The position numbers and the translations under genes were made by a program. DNA of 64,000 nt from Pseudomonas ekonensis (GTDB taxonomy: Bacteria; Pseudomonadota; Gammaproteobacteria; Pseudomonadales; Pseudomonadaceae), in the NCBI RefSeq assembly GCF_019145435.1, contig NZ_JAHSTS010000001.1:1192001-1256000 (forward strand), read 5' to 3'. Below, in pieces: positions 54,094-63,145 of the stretch (within the stretch, counting starts at the first letter, position 1; each line of letters opens with the position of its first letter). Below the pieces are notes generated by a model that ran no database searches, was not told where the DNA came from, and worked only from the letters and a program-made list of their open reading frames with translations.

Positions 54094-55257
54094 CTAGAGT
54101 CCGGCAGCGTCGATGTCGATCAGCAGCAGGCGTTCGCCGTCGTCGAAGAACTGCCCGGCGGTGAGGCAATACTGGTTGCTTGTGGCGTCGCGGTAGGTGT
54201 CGGACAGGATCAGGCGCCGCTCTTCCCGGCCCTCGGCCAGCAAGTGATGGAAGTACGGCCGCCACGACCAGTTGTGGCCCACGTAGCGGTCGTCGGCCGT
54301 CCAGGCGCCGTGGCGCCATTCCAGGTTCGGCGTCAGTTGCGTGCCTTGGCGGTCGCATTGGTAGAACCGCAGCAGCCAGGGAAAGGCCTGCGGCTGCGGC
54401 AGGGCGCTGACCGGTGCGCCGGCCCCGGCCCAGGCTTGCAGGGTCGCCATCCATTCGGCCAGTTGCCGGCGCATCTCCATCAACCGGCTGCGCTCGTCCA
54501 GCTTCTGCCGCACATAACACTGACGCAGCGCCGCGAAGCGCTGGACGAAGGCGTCCGCCTCGAAAAACGCTTCCTGCGCCTTGGCGAACAGGTAGCCCTG
54601 CACATAGCGCGAACCGCACTCCAACGCGTAGTTGAGCTGGGCCTCGGTCTCCACCCCTTCGGCGATGATCCGGCAACCGGTCTTCTCGGCCATCTGGGCC
54701 AGGGCCTTGACCACATCGCTGCTGGGCCCGCCGAGCGCAGCGGCCTGGAACAGGCGCATGTCGAGCTTGAGGATGTCCGGCTGCAGGGCCAGCACCCGGT
54801 CGAGCTGCGAATGGCCGGCGCCGAAATCGTCGATGGCGATGCGTGCCCCGGCGTCGCGATAGCGGGCGACGACTTGCGCCAGACGCTGGCTGTTGCCGCC
54901 CAGCTCCGTGATCTCGAAGACGATGCGCTGCGCATCGACGCCGTGCCGGGCCAGTTGCTTGAGGCTGGGCAAGGCTTGCTCGGGGCGCAGGCGGCTGATC
55001 CAGCGCGGCGACATGTTCAGGCTCAGGAACCAGTCCGCCGGCGCTTCGTGCAGGCGGCTCAGGGCGTTGTCGCGGATCTGCCGGTCGAGGCGCCGCAGGG
55101 CGATGGCGGGAGTGCGCGGGTCGGCGAACAGCGGCCCGACCGAGGTCAGTCGGCCATCGGCCTGGCGCAGACGCCCCAGTGCCTCAACGCCTGCGATGCG
55201 TCCGGTGGCGGTATCGATGAAAGGCTGAAAGCAGGCGAGCGGTTGCCCGTCGATCAC
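54094..55257 (-). CDS. EAL domain protein with C-terminal YkuI-like sensor
   Basis: The 387-residue protein has an EAL domain (about residues 1-245) with all catalytic motifs: [36 protein letters not shown] and AEGVETEAQ. It therefore probably hydrolyses cyclic-di-GMP. The C-terminal part (about 250-387) resembles the YkuI C-terminal PAS/Cache-like domain. GTG 55257 has a perfect TAAGGAGG 4 bases upstream, which decides the start. No TM is seen, so it is cytosolic. Confidence 0.88.
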   Translation of the reverse strand: MIDGQPLACFQPFIDTATGRIAGVEALGRLRQADGRLTSVGPLFADPRTPAIALRRLDRQIRDNALSRLHEAPADWFLSLNMSPRWISRLRPEQALPSLKQLARHGVDAQRIVFEITELGGNSQRLAQVVARYRDAGARIAIDDFGAGHSQLDRVLALQPDILKLDMRLFQAAALGGPSSDVVKALAQMAEKTGCRIIAEGVETEAQLNYALECGSRYVQGYLFAKAQEAFFEADAFVQRFAALRQCYVRQKLDERSRLMEMRRQLAEWMATLQAWAGAGAPVSALPQPQAFPWLLRFYQCDRQGTQLTPNLEWRHGAWTADDRYVGHNWSWRPYFHHLLAEGREERRLILSDTYRDATSNQYCLTAGQFFDDGERLLLIDIDAAGL

Positions 55258-55378
55258 GGGGCCTCCTTAGTCATTCTTGTTCGGGTTCGGATGCCCGCCG
55301 GGGAGGCGGGCAGGGCCGGAGCTCCAGGCTGCGGAGTCCGGTCCCGGCGCCGTTGCAAGAATGCAGCCAGACAGCGGG

Positions 55379-55717
55379 TCAGCGCTTGTTGGCGCTCTGC
55401 ATCACCAGCCGGATCAGCGGCCCGAGCGCGGTGCCCAGACGGACCAGGCGGCTCAATCCGCCGACGCCGCCGCCCTTGGCGCCTTTGCCGGTGAGGAAGC
55501 CGAGCAGCGTGACGGCGGCGATGCCCCAAAGCGGCGCATGCTTGATGCCGAAACCGTCCTGCAGGTTTTGCGTCATCCCGCGCATGCGCTGCAGCGGCTG
55601 CAGCACCTGGCCGGCTTCGTGGCGGATCTCCTGGCGATGCATCTCCATGCGCAGGCGGATGAGGGCCTTGCGCATTTCCTGGCGCGAGCTGTTGCGCGGA
55701 AGTTCAGGCAGGCTCAT
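55379..55717 (-). CDS. Small membrane-associated protein in the YqjD/YqjE-like operon
   Basis: The 112-residue protein is basic and helical at the N-terminus (RQEMRKALIRLRMEMHRQEI), with a hydrophobic patch near residues 63-80 (APLWGIAAVTLLGFLTG). It overlaps the YqjE-like gene by four bases (ATGA). Position and features fit the third member of the yqjDEK type of membrane module, though I do not see a clear YqjK match. Confidence 0.65.
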   Translation of the reverse strand: MSLPELPRNSSRQEMRKALIRLRMEMHRQEIRHEAGQVLQPLQRMRGMTQNLQDGFGIKHAPLWGIAAVTLLGFLTGKGAKGGGVGGLSRLVRLGTALGPLIRLVMQSANKR

Positions 55718-56103
55718 GGCAGCAGGCGCTCCCGGTCGTTGGCCAGTTCTTCCAGGGTGCCGTGGAAGGGCGAGGATTCATCGAAGACGGCCGCCTTCAG
55801 ACGCAACGCGCAGAAGATCGCCGCCAGGGCATAGAACACGCACAGGCCGATGATCGCGGCCAGGCGATAGGTGTCCCAGAGCACGATCAGCACCAGCGCC
55901 GACAGGCCCACCAGCAACAGCAGCGCGAACACCAGGGCCAGGCCGGCGAACAGCAGCAGGCTGACGGTGCGCGCCTTCTGCTCTTGCAGTTCGATGCCGA
56001 ACAGCTCGACGTGACTGTGCAGCAGGCCAAGGAAGGCGGCGCCCAGACGCCGCGTGGAGGAGCTTGTTCCCGTGGAGGACGGGCCGGATTCACCGATCGA
56101 CAT
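55714..56103 (-). CDS. YqjE-like (phage-holin-like) membrane protein
   Basis: The 129-residue protein has an N-terminal Ser/Thr-rich leader, the segment LLHSHVELFGIELQEQKAR and two membrane helices (about 50-72 and 80-100). Despite the phage-holin family name, it is a chromosomal membrane protein linked to stress. It starts at ATG 56103, 2 bases after the upstream stop, and is translationally coupled on both sides. Confidence 0.85.
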   Translation of the reverse strand: MSIGESGPSSTGTSSSTRRLGAAFLGLLHSHVELFGIELQEQKARTVSLLLFAGLALVFALLLLVGLSALVLIVLWDTYRLAAIIGLCVFYALAAIFCALRLKAAVFDESSPFHGTLEELANDRERLLP

Positions 56104-56105
56104 GA

Positions 56106-56420
56106 TCAGCGCCGCGTGGCCAGCAGGCCAAGCAGGAAGCCGACGCCGGCGGCGATGCCCACCGATTGCCAAGGGTTGGCCGACACGTATTCCTCGGTGG
56201 CGGCGACCGCTGCCTGACCGCGTTCGCGCAGGGTGTCTTCGGTGAGTCGGAGGGTCTCCCGGGCACGCAGCAGGCTTTCGTGGATCTGTGCGCGCAACTC
56301 GTCGGCCTGGTCGCCGGCGAGGGTCGCGGTGTGTTCGAGCAAGCGTTCGGTGTCGCTGACCAGGGTCTGGAAATCGTCCATCAGGATCTCTTGAGCAGTC
56401 TTTGCCTTGGTGCCGGCCAT
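56106..56420 (-). CDS. DUF883 (ElaB/YqjD) family protein
   Basis: The 104-residue protein has a long helical, acidic body (SDTERLLEHTATLAGDQADE) and a C-terminal membrane anchor VGIAAGVGFLLGLLATRR. E. coli ElaB and YqjD tether ribosomes to the inner membrane in stationary phase and are under RpoS; such a role here is inferred. It heads the three-gene operon. Confidence 0.87.
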   Translation of the reverse strand: MAGTKAKTAQEILMDDFQTLVSDTERLLEHTATLAGDQADELRAQIHESLLRARETLRLTEDTLRERGQAAVAATEEYVSANPWQSVGIAAGVGFLLGLLATRR

Positions 56421-56723
56421 GGGGAATCTCCGTTAGTGGCTTTCTGAAGCGTTCGAGTATGGGCCTTGCGCGAAGGTTCAGCGCAATCGGCTGGTACAAC
56501 TCTTGCTGTGTCGTGGTGCGCGATCCGGCCGCTGTGCGCTGTTGCCGGGCGCGGAGCCGGGAAAACCCGGCCCGGATGATAACGGTTTGTGTCAGGACAT
56601 CGGCCAGGTGCGCCAATACGGTTCATGAACCTTCGGTTCGAGGACCCGCCGGGCGCAACTTGGTGCAAGAAATGCCCGCGTGAACCGCTTTGGTGCCATT
56701 TTCAGCCTTGGGTCTGCCTCCTC
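56421..56723. other. Divergent gap before amt
   Basis: This 303-base region separates the DUF883 operon from amt. I looked for NtrC and sigma-54 motifs and found only scattered TTGGTGC half-sites (near 56660 and 56689) that I do not regard as decisive. No gene is seen. Confidence 0.4.
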
Positions 56724-57932
56724 ATGGAAAATCTGCAAAGCGCTGTGGACACGCTGGTTCACAGCTCCAACACGTTGTTCATTCTGATCGGCGCGGTCAT
56801 GGTGCTGGCCATGCACGCCGGGTTCGCGTTTCTGGAGGTCGGCACGGTCCGCCAGAAGAACCAGGTCAACGCATTGTCGAAGATTCTCAGCGACTTTGCG
56901 GTCTCGACCCTGGCCTATTTCTTTATAGGCTATTGGATTTCCTACGGCGTGACCTTTCTCCAGCCGGCGGCGGTGCTCAGCGCCGATCACGGCTACGGGC
57001 TGGTCAAGTTCTTCTTCCTGCTGACGTTCGCGGCGGCCATTCCGGCGATCATATCCGGTGGCATCGCGGAGCGGGCGCGGTTCGTGCCGCAACTGTGCGC
57101 GACGGCCCTGATCACGGCGTTCATCTACCCGTTCTTCGAGGGCATGGTCTGGAACGGCAACTATGGCCTGCAGGCCTGGCTGGCCGCGACCTTCGGCGCA
57201 GGCTTCCATGACTTCGCCGGCTCCGTGGTGGTGCATGCCGTGGGCGGCTGGCTGGCGCTGGCGGCCGTGCTGTTGCTGGGCCCGCGCAACGGCCGCTACC
57301 GCGACGGCCGCCTGGTGGCGTTCGCGCCTTCGAGCATTCCGTTTCTGGCGTTGGGGTCGTGGATCCTCATCGTCGGCTGGTTCGGCTTCAACGTGATGAG
57401 CGCGCAGACCCTGCAAGGCGTCAGCGGGCTGGTGGCGGTCAATTCGCTGATGGCGATGGTCGGCGGCACGGTGGCGGCGCTGATCGTCGGGCGCAACGAC
57501 CCGGGCTTCCTGCACAACGGCCCGCTGGCCGGGCTGGTGGCGGTGTGCGCCGGTTCCGACCTGATGCACCCGGTCGGCGCCCTGGCGACCGGGGCGATCG
57601 CCGGCGCCCTGTTCGTATGGTGCTTCACCGCCGCCCAGGTCAAATGGCGGATCGATGACGTGCTCGGCGTCTGGCCCCTGCACGGATTGTGCGGCGTGTG
57701 GGGCGGGGTGGCCTGCGGGATTTTCGGCCAGAGCGCGCTGGGCGGGCTCGGCGGCGTCAGCCTCGCCAGCCAACTGATCGGCACGGCGCTGGGCGTTGTC
57801 GTGGCGCTGGCCGGCGGGTTCGCCGTCTATGGGGCGATCCGCGCGCTGCATGGCCTGCGCCTGACCCAGGAGCAGGAGTACTACGGCGCGGACCTGTCGC
57901 TGCACAAGATCGGTGCGGTCAGTCAGGACTAG
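56724..57932 (+). CDS. amt: Ammonium transporter (Amt family)
   Basis: The 402-residue transporter has 11 predicted TM helices and the family motifs FAGSVVVHAVGG (twin-His pore His) and DDVLGVWPLHGLCGVWGG (second His). It carries ammonium or ammonia across the inner membrane. There is no signal for a glnK partner beside it, which is unusual. ATG 56724 begins MENLQSAVDTLVHSSN. Its stop overlaps that of the convergent antiporter gene by 3 bases. Confidence 0.93.
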   Translation: MENLQSAVDTLVHSSNTLFILIGAVMVLAMHAGFAFLEVGTVRQKNQVNALSKILSDFAVSTLAYFFIGYWISYGVTFLQPAAVLSADHGYGLVKFFFLLTFAAAIPAIISGGIAERARFVPQLCATALITAFIYPFFEGMVWNGNYGLQAWLAATFGAGFHDFAGSVVVHAVGGWLALAAVLLLGPRNGRYRDGRLVAFAPSSIPFLALGSWILIVGWFGFNVMSAQTLQGVSGLVAVNSLMAMVGGTVAALIVGRNDPGFLHNGPLAGLVAVCAGSDLMHPVGALATGAIAGALFVWCFTAAQVKWRIDDVLGVWPLHGLCGVWGGVACGIFGQSALGGLGGVSLASQLIGTALGVVVALAGGFAVYGAIRALHGLRLTQEQEYYGADLSLHKIGAVSQD

Positions 57933-59641
57933 GTCTCTTCGTCTTCGCTGCCGGGGTAGAACCCGTGCAGCAGGCGATAGCGGTCGATGCGCACCTGATC
58001 GACCTTCTCCTGCACCTTGTGCGCAGGCAGGCCCAGCAGGATCAACGCGTGCGAGGCGAGCATCAGGCTCGACTCCAGCAGCTCCGGCACCACTTCGTTG
58101 GCGCCGGCGGCCTTCAGTTCCGCCCATTGGCTGTCGTCGCGGGTGCGCACCAGGATCGGCACATCGGCGTTGAGCCGCCGGGCCTCCTTGAGCACCCGCA
58201 ACGCCACGTCGCTCTGATCCACGGCAATCACCAGCAGCCGGGCGCGCAGCAGGCCGACGGCGGTCAGCAGGTCGCCGCGGGCGGAGTCGCCGTAATGCAC
58301 GTCCCGCTCGGTGGCGGCAGCCTCTTGAACGCGCACCGGATCGTTGTCCAGCGCAATGTAGGGTTGCCCGGCGTTGCGCATGAAACGGCCGATGGACTGG
58401 CCGACACGGCCGTACCCGCAGATCACCACGTGCCGGTCGAACCCGGCGTTGAGGGCGCTGATTTCCTCGATCTGCGCGGTCTGGTTGGGTTTGCGGTGCA
58501 GGCGGGCGGCGATGCGCGGGGCGGCGCGCAGCAGCAGCGGCGTGAGCAGCATCGAGCAGAAGGTCGCGGCGAGCAGCAGGGCGCCGAGCCCGTCGGGCAG
58601 CAGGCTGTGCTGTTGCATCTGGGCCATCAGCGCAAAGCAGAACTCGCCGCCCTGGGCCAGCGCCAAACCGCTGCGCCAGGCGGTTTCGCTGTCGCTGCCG
58701 CGCCACTTCACCAGCGCCGCCACCACCGAGCCCTTGATCAGCAGCAAGCCCAGGGTCAGGCCGAGGATCGCCAGGCTGTGGCTGGCGAACAGCTGCAGGT
58801 CGATGAGCATGCCGATGCTGACGAAAAACAGGCCCAGCAGGATGTCGCGGAACGGCCGGATGTCGGCCTCGATCTGGTGCCGGTAGTGGCTCTCGCCCAG
58901 CAGCATGCCGGCCAGGAACGCGCCAAGGGCGGGGGACAGGCCGAGCAAGTGAGTCAGCCATGCCGTCAGCAGCACGATCACCAGGGCCAGCAGCACGAAC
59001 AGTTCGGCCGAGCGTGAGGCGGCCACCTCGTGGAACAGGCGCGGCAGCAGCCAGCGGCTGGCCAGCAGCAATCCGAAGAACAGCACCACGGTCTTGAGCA
59101 GCGTGAGCGGCAAGGCCCAGTACCAGGCTTGCCCGCCGGTCCCGGCGAACGCCGGCACCAGCGTCAGCAGCAACACCGCCACCACGTCCTGGAACAGCAG
59201 CACGCCCACCGCATTCTGGCCATGGCTGCTGAACACTTCCCCCAGGCTGCCCAGCTCCTTGGTGACGATCGCCGTGGACGACAGCGACAGCCCCGCTCCC
59301 AGCAGCAAGGCCGGCAGGGTGTGCATGCCCAGCAACATCAGGACACCGCCCAGCAGCGCCGCACTGAACAGCACCTGCTGGCTGCCCAGGCGAAACACCA
59401 CGTTGCGCAGGGCGATCATCTTCGACAGGGAAAACTCAAGGCCCAGGGAAAACAGCAGGAACACCACGCCCAGTTCGGCCAGGTCCGGCAGGTGTTCGCT
59501 TTCGTTGACCCAGTCGAACGCCGTCGGGCCGACCATCAGCCCCACGCACAGGTAACCCAGCACCGGTGGCAGGCGCAGGCGGCGGAACAGGGCAATCACC
59601 AGCAGGGATGAGGCAAGAATGATCAGCAGGTTGGCGAACAC
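57929..59641 (-). CDS. KefB/KefC-type cation:proton antiporter with RCK (TrkA-N) domain
   Basis: The 570-residue protein has about 12 TM helices with the CPA2 features FLLFSLGLEFSLSKM and LGAFLAGMLLGESHYRHQIEADIRP, then a Rossmann NAD-binding domain (VICGYGRVGQSIGRFM) in the cytosol. It is expected to exchange K+ or Na+ for H+. KefB/KefC respond to glutathione adducts; whether this one does is unknown. GTG 59641 has GGAG upstream and fits the family N-terminus. Confidence 0.9.
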   Translation of the reverse strand: MFANLLIILASSLLVIALFRRLRLPPVLGYLCVGLMVGPTAFDWVNESEHLPDLAELGVVFLLFSLGLEFSLSKMIALRNVVFRLGSQQVLFSAALLGGVLMLLGMHTLPALLLGAGLSLSSTAIVTKELGSLGEVFSSHGQNAVGVLLFQDVVAVLLLTLVPAFAGTGGQAWYWALPLTLLKTVVLFFGLLLASRWLLPRLFHEVAASRSAELFVLLALVIVLLTAWLTHLLGLSPALGAFLAGMLLGESHYRHQIEADIRPFRDILLGLFFVSIGMLIDLQLFASHSLAILGLTLGLLLIKGSVVAALVKWRGSDSETAWRSGLALAQGGEFCFALMAQMQQHSLLPDGLGALLLAATFCSMLLTPLLLRAAPRIAARLHRKPNQTAQIEEISALNAGFDRHVVICGYGRVGQSIGRFMRNAGQPYIALDNDPVRVQEAAATERDVHYGDSARGDLLTAVGLLRARLLVIAVDQSDVALRVLKEARRLNADVPILVRTRDDSQWAELKAAGANEVVPELLESSLMLASHALILLGLPAHKVQEKVDQVRIDRYRLLHGFYPGSEDEET

Positions 59642-59842
59642 GAAACACTCCGGTCGGATGGGCGGGCCATTGAAGCGTAGAGGCAAAAAACATCGAAGCA
59701 TCGGGTGAAATGCATTTCGGTGCCGTGATCTGTGTCAGGGCATCGGCGGACGGGGGCGATGTGCGGGCGCTGCCGTCAGGGTGGCTCGACGGGTTTTCGG
59801 GGGCGGCCTAGAATGTCCGTTCACTTTTTGGGAAGAGCGCAC

Positions 59843-60079
59843 ATGCTTCCGGAATGTCAGCTGTTCGGCACCCTGGGGTGCCATCTGTGCGAGGTCGCCG
59901 AGTCCCTGTTGATGCCCTTCGTCGAGAACGGGTTGCTGGTCGAGTTGGTGGACATCGCAGACGACGAGTCCTGGTTCGAGGCCTACAGCCTGCGGATCCC
60001 CGTCTTGCGCCGCACGGACACCGGGGCCGAACTGGGGTGGCCGTTCAGCGCCGATCAAGTGGTGGCGTTCCTGGGTTAG
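59843..60079 (+). CDS. Glutaredoxin-like (DUF836) protein
   Basis: The 78-residue protein has a CxxC in GTLGCHLCEVAESLL and the cis-Pro segment YSLRIPVLRR, as in the glutaredoxin-like DUF836 family. It is a small cytosolic redox protein with unknown partner. ATG 59843 follows GGAAGAG. Confidence 0.85.
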   Translation: MLPECQLFGTLGCHLCEVAESLLMPFVENGLLVELVDIADDESWFEAYSLRIPVLRRTDTGAELGWPFSADQVVAFLG

Positions 60080-60133
60080 CGTTGGGTTCCTGCCTGGCGC
60101 TTGTTCCGCTTGTCGCGCTCGCCGACACGTCCC

Positions 60134-60160
60134 TTGGCAATTTCCGTTTGCTTCTATACT
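60134..60160 (+). promoter_or_regulatory. Candidate promoter overlapping the LexA-box match
   Basis: TTGGCA (60134-60139) and TATACT (60155-60160) are 15 bases apart. The -10 runs into the LexA-box match, so LexA binding would block it. Confidence 0.4.
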
Positions 60161-60174
60161 GTATGCGCATACAG
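60159..60174. promoter_or_regulatory. LexA box match, CTGTATGCGCATACAG
   Basis: The 16-base perfect palindrome has the LexA consensus ends CTGTAT and ATACAG. It lies 73 bases before the next gene, in position for SOS repression. Confidence 0.75.
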
Positions 60175-60247
60175 TAAATGAGCGGATTCGCCATGCCTTG
60201 TCCCTTTCGGGCAGCGGCAGGCGCACCGGACGTCAGAGGGATGAGCC

Positions 60248-60565
60248 GTGGTCAATGTCGAACAGTTGAAGAACAGCGTGAACCGGATGTCGGTTGACGT
60301 GGTGCGCGAGGCCGTCCTCGAACTGCGCCTGGACGGACTGGTCACGGAAGGCAAGACGCCGTTCAGCAAGCTGCATTTCAACACCTGCTTCGCCGAGATC
60401 GAGGCCCTGTTCCAGCGGGCCGGGTACCACAAGCAACTGGACGTCGTCGGTTATCAGGGGTTGCTGTACGCCTTGTACGACCCGGGTCGTTGGGAGGCTG
60501 TCGACGTGTTGCGCTGGCTCAAGGAGTTCACCGAAGCGGCCGCCGCCGAGCCTGCGCCGGCCTGA
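60248..60565 (+). CDS. Small conserved protein behind a LexA-box match
   Basis: The 105-residue product starts at GTG 60248 with AGAGGG 8 bases upstream. It is acidic, has a single Cys44 (HFNTCFAEIEALF) and an Ala/Glu-rich tail. No signal peptide, helix-turn-helix or catalytic motif is visible. The LexA-box match just upstream suggests induction by DNA damage, but the gene is not yebG, sulA or another SOS gene I can name. Function is unknown. Confidence 0.7.
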   Translation: MVNVEQLKNSVNRMSVDVVREAVLELRLDGLVTEGKTPFSKLHFNTCFAEIEALFQRAGYHKQLDVVGYQGLLYALYDPGRWEAVDVLRWLKEFTEAAAAEPAPA

Positions 60566-60645
60566 GGCGGATTGCGGAATCGGCGCTAGGTTCGTTTCGT
60601 TCCCTGTTGGATAATGCGCGCCTGCATTGAGGGTTCGAATTTCGT

Positions 60646-61542
60646 ATGTCCACATCAACATTTACCGCGGCCCGGCATCAGGCCAGCACCCTTCACCTGC
60701 CGCCCGGCGCCTGGCTGACGGTGCTCGACTGCCTGTGCGAGCGCTTCAGCGCCATCAGCCGCGAGCAGTGGCTGGACCGGATCGCCCGTGGTCGGGTGCT
60801 CGACGGCGAGGGCCGACCGATTTCAGTGGACTTGCCTTACAAGGAAGGGCTGCGGATCCATTACTTCCGCGAGGTGCCGGATGAGAAGCCGATTCCGGTG
60901 CAGGAGTCGATTCTCTATGTCGACGACCATCTGGTGGTGGTCGACAAGCCGCATTTCCTGCCGGTGATCCCGTCTGGCGGTTATGTCGAGCAGACCTTGC
61001 TGCGCCGCTTGATCCGGCGTCTGGACAATCCGCATCTGGTGCCGCTGCACCGCATCGACCGCCACACGGCGGGACTGGTGATCTTTTCCGCCGACCCGCA
61101 GAGCCGTTCGGCGTATCAATCGCTGTTCCCGACCCGGCAGATCGAAAAGCGCTATGAAGCGATTGCGCCGGCCTTGCCCCAGCTGAGCTTTCCGCTGGTG
61201 CACAAGAGCCGGCTGGTCGATGGCGTGCCTTTCTTCCGCACCCAGGAGGTCGAGGGCACCTGCAACTCGGAAACCCTCGTGCAGGTGCGGGAAAAGAACG
61301 GCGACCTGTGGCGCTACAGTCTTTTCCCGGTGACCGGCAAGAAGCATCAGTTGCGCGTGCACATGACGGCGTTGGGCGCGAGCATCTGCAACGATCCGTT
61401 CTATCCGCAGGTATCGGCCGACGCTGACGCCGAGGACGATTACGACAAGCCGCTCAAGTTGTTGGCTCAGGGATTGCGCTTCATCGACCCGGTCACGGGC
61501 CAGGAGCGCGAGTTCGAAAGCCGCATCACGTTGCAGTGGTGA
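60646..61542 (+). CDS. RluA-family pseudouridine synthase
   Basis: The 298-residue enzyme has the catalytic motif HRIDRHTAGLV with the essential Asp, an N-terminal extension and the C-terminal KKHQLRVHMTALGASI. It converts uridine to pseudouridine in RNA; which site is not clear, and it is longer at the N-terminus than RluA itself. A good terminator follows. Confidence 0.9.
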   Translation: MSTSTFTAARHQASTLHLPPGAWLTVLDCLCERFSAISREQWLDRIARGRVLDGEGRPISVDLPYKEGLRIHYFREVPDEKPIPVQESILYVDDHLVVVDKPHFLPVIPSGGYVEQTLLRRLIRRLDNPHLVPLHRIDRHTAGLVIFSADPQSRSAYQSLFPTRQIEKRYEAIAPALPQLSFPLVHKSRLVDGVPFFRTQEVEGTCNSETLVQVREKNGDLWRYSLFPVTGKKHQLRVHMTALGASICNDPFYPQVSADADAEDDYDKPLKLLAQGLRFIDPVTGQEREFESRITLQW

Positions 61543-61573
61543 CCATTGCCGGGGATGTTTCCGGCAGGCATGA

Positions 61574-61598
61574 AAAAGCCCGCATGATGCGGGCTTTT
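61574..61598. terminator. Terminator between two convergent genes
   Basis: AAAAGCCCGCA and TGCGGGCTTTT form a symmetrical stem with a 3-base loop. Confidence 0.85.
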
Positions 61599-61624
61599 CT
61601 GTATCCGGTGTCCGTGCAGAAGGC

Positions 61625-61846
61625 TTACAGCTCTTTGACGGTACGCACCTGATCCTTGTTGATGCGGGTCTGCTTGCCGTCCAGCTGTTCGAACTCGTAG
61701 AAGCCCGAGTCCTTGTCGTACTTGGGCGAGTCGACGGCCTGGATTTCGCGACCGTCATTCAGGGTGATCACGGTCGGCGAAGCGCAGCCGGCAAGCGTGG
61801 CCAGGCCCAGAGCGAGCATGAAAGTGGCGAGGGTCCGTTGAGTCAT
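61625..61846 (-). CDS. YgdI/YgdR-family lipoprotein
   Basis: The 73-residue protein has a lipobox LAGC near residue 21 (LATLAGCASP), then VITLNDGREIQAVDSP and YEFEQLDGKQTRINKDQV, the YgdI/R SH3-like domain. It is expected to be anchored in the outer membrane with unknown role. It is monocistronic. Confidence 0.92.
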   Translation of the reverse strand: MTQRTLATFMLALGLATLAGCASPTVITLNDGREIQAVDSPKYDKDSGFYEFEQLDGKQTRINKDQVRTVKEL

Positions 61847-61924
61847 GTGTTTGTCTCCGAAGGGAAATTCTTTTGGTTACTGAGCTTGAGACGTATGCAC
61901 GGCGTGCAAGTTCCTTGCTTGGCG

Positions 61925-62527
61925 TCAGTCTGACACAGTGTTATGTGCGCTTAACAGTTCGGGCGTGTTGAGATTGGCCAGCCGGGGATCGTTGTCCGGG
62001 CATTGCAGGGCAACGGCGCCGAGGTGGCGCATCACCCGGCCGGGACTGCGCTCACCCGCGTCCCAGGCGGCCTCGAAGGCGGACGAGAGGCTCACGGGGA
62101 TCACGCACAGCAGGGGTTCCCAGTGCCCGTCATGGTGCAACATTAAAGGTTTGTCAGAATCCAGTGCGGCGGTTTCCCGCATGCCGTGCAGCAATGCCGC
62201 GTCAATGCCCGGCACATCGCAGGGCAACACCAACAGGTGCGGGTGGCGCGCGGCCTGCAGACCCGAACGGATGCCGGCCAGGGGGCCGGGAAAGCCGGTT
62301 TCGTCGTCCGTCACCAATTGGTCGGCGAATGGCGCATAGCGCTCCCGGTTGCGGTTGCAGGAGATGATCAGGTCGTCCGTCAGCGGGCGCACCTTGCGCT
62401 GCAGGTGAGCGATCAGGGGTTCGCCCAGCCACTCCACGAGCCCCTTGTCCTGGCCGCCCATGCGTTGACCGCGCCCGCCGGCCAGCAACAGGATGGAGCA
62501 GGGCGGCAATGGTGGGTTCGTGTTCAT
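61925..62527 (-). CDS. mobA: Molybdenum cofactor guanylyltransferase MobA
   Basis: The 200-residue enzyme has the GTP-binding [17 protein letters not shown] and the LVLPCDVPG motif. It attaches GMP to molybdopterin. It is divergent from moaB-moeA across 78 bases, so the two sides can share control. Confidence 0.95.
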   Translation of the reverse strand: MNTNPPLPPCSILLLAGGRGQRMGGQDKGLVEWLGEPLIAHLQRKVRPLTDDLIISCNRNRERYAPFADQLVTDDETGFPGPLAGIRSGLQAARHPHLLVLPCDVPGIDAALLHGMRETAALDSDKPLMLHHDGHWEPLLCVIPVSLSSAFEAAWDAGERSPGRVMRHLGAVALQCPDNDPRLANLNTPELLSAHNTVSD

Positions 62528-62605
62528 GGCGGCTCTCCGGTGGGGCAGAAAAAGGGGGCGCTGTGATATAACACCGGGCTGTTTCTCCTACAACTGGACG
62601 CGCCT

Positions 62606-63145
62606 ATGAAAGCCAAGGCCGATGTACCTTTCGCACCGCTCAACATCGCGGTGCTGACTGTCAGCGATACCCGCACCCTGGAAACCGACACGTCAGGCCA
62701 GGTCTTCGTCGATCGGCTGACGGCGGCCGGCCATCGTCTGGCCGAGCGGGTGCTGCTCAAAGATGACCTGTACAAAATTCGCGCGCAAGTGGCCGGGTGG
62801 ATCGCCGACGATGTCGTGCAGGTGGTGCTGATCACCGGGGGCACGGGCTTCACCGGTCGCGACAGCACCCCGGAGGCCGTCGCGTGCCTGCTCGACAAGC
62901 AGGTCGACGGGTTCGGCGAGCTGTTCCGTCAGATCTCGGTGGCGGACATCGGCACCTCCACCGTGCAGTCCCGGGCGCTGGCGGGCCTGGCCAATGGCAC
63001 GCTGGTGTGCTGCCTGCCGGGGTCGACCAATGCGGTGCGCACCGGTTGGGACGGCATTCTCGCGGAGCAACTGGACGCACGGCACCGCCCGTGCAACTTC
63101 GTGCCTCACCTGAAACAGGCGGTGCCTTGTGAATCCCGCGGGTAA
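62606..63145 (+). CDS. moaB: Molybdenum cofactor biosynthesis protein MoaB
   Basis: The 179-residue protein has the MoeA/MogA fold with ITGGTGFTGRDSTPEA and the LPGSTNAVRTGWDGIL region. MoaB/MogA proteins adenylylate molybdopterin. moeA begins inside its 3' end on the same strand (17-base overlap). Confidence 0.92.
   Translation: MKAKADVPFAPLNIAVLTVSDTRTLETDTSGQVFVDRLTAAGHRLAERVLLKDDLYKIRAQVAGWIADDVVQVVLITGGTGFTGRDSTPEAVACLLDKQVDGFGELFRQISVADIGTSTVQSRALAGLANGTLVCCLPGSTNAVRTGWDGILAEQLDARHRPCNFVPHLKQAVPCESRG

Noticed and set aside
55714..56103. Reading the holin-like gene as a prophage marker
   Set aside because: It is a YqjE-type chromosomal membrane protein coupled to a DUF883 gene; no other phage genes are nearby.
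56650..56715. NtrC or sigma-54 site upstream of amt
   Set aside because: TTGGTGC half-sites are present but not arranged as a full NtrC palindrome, and the GG/GC spacing is 11 rather than 10.
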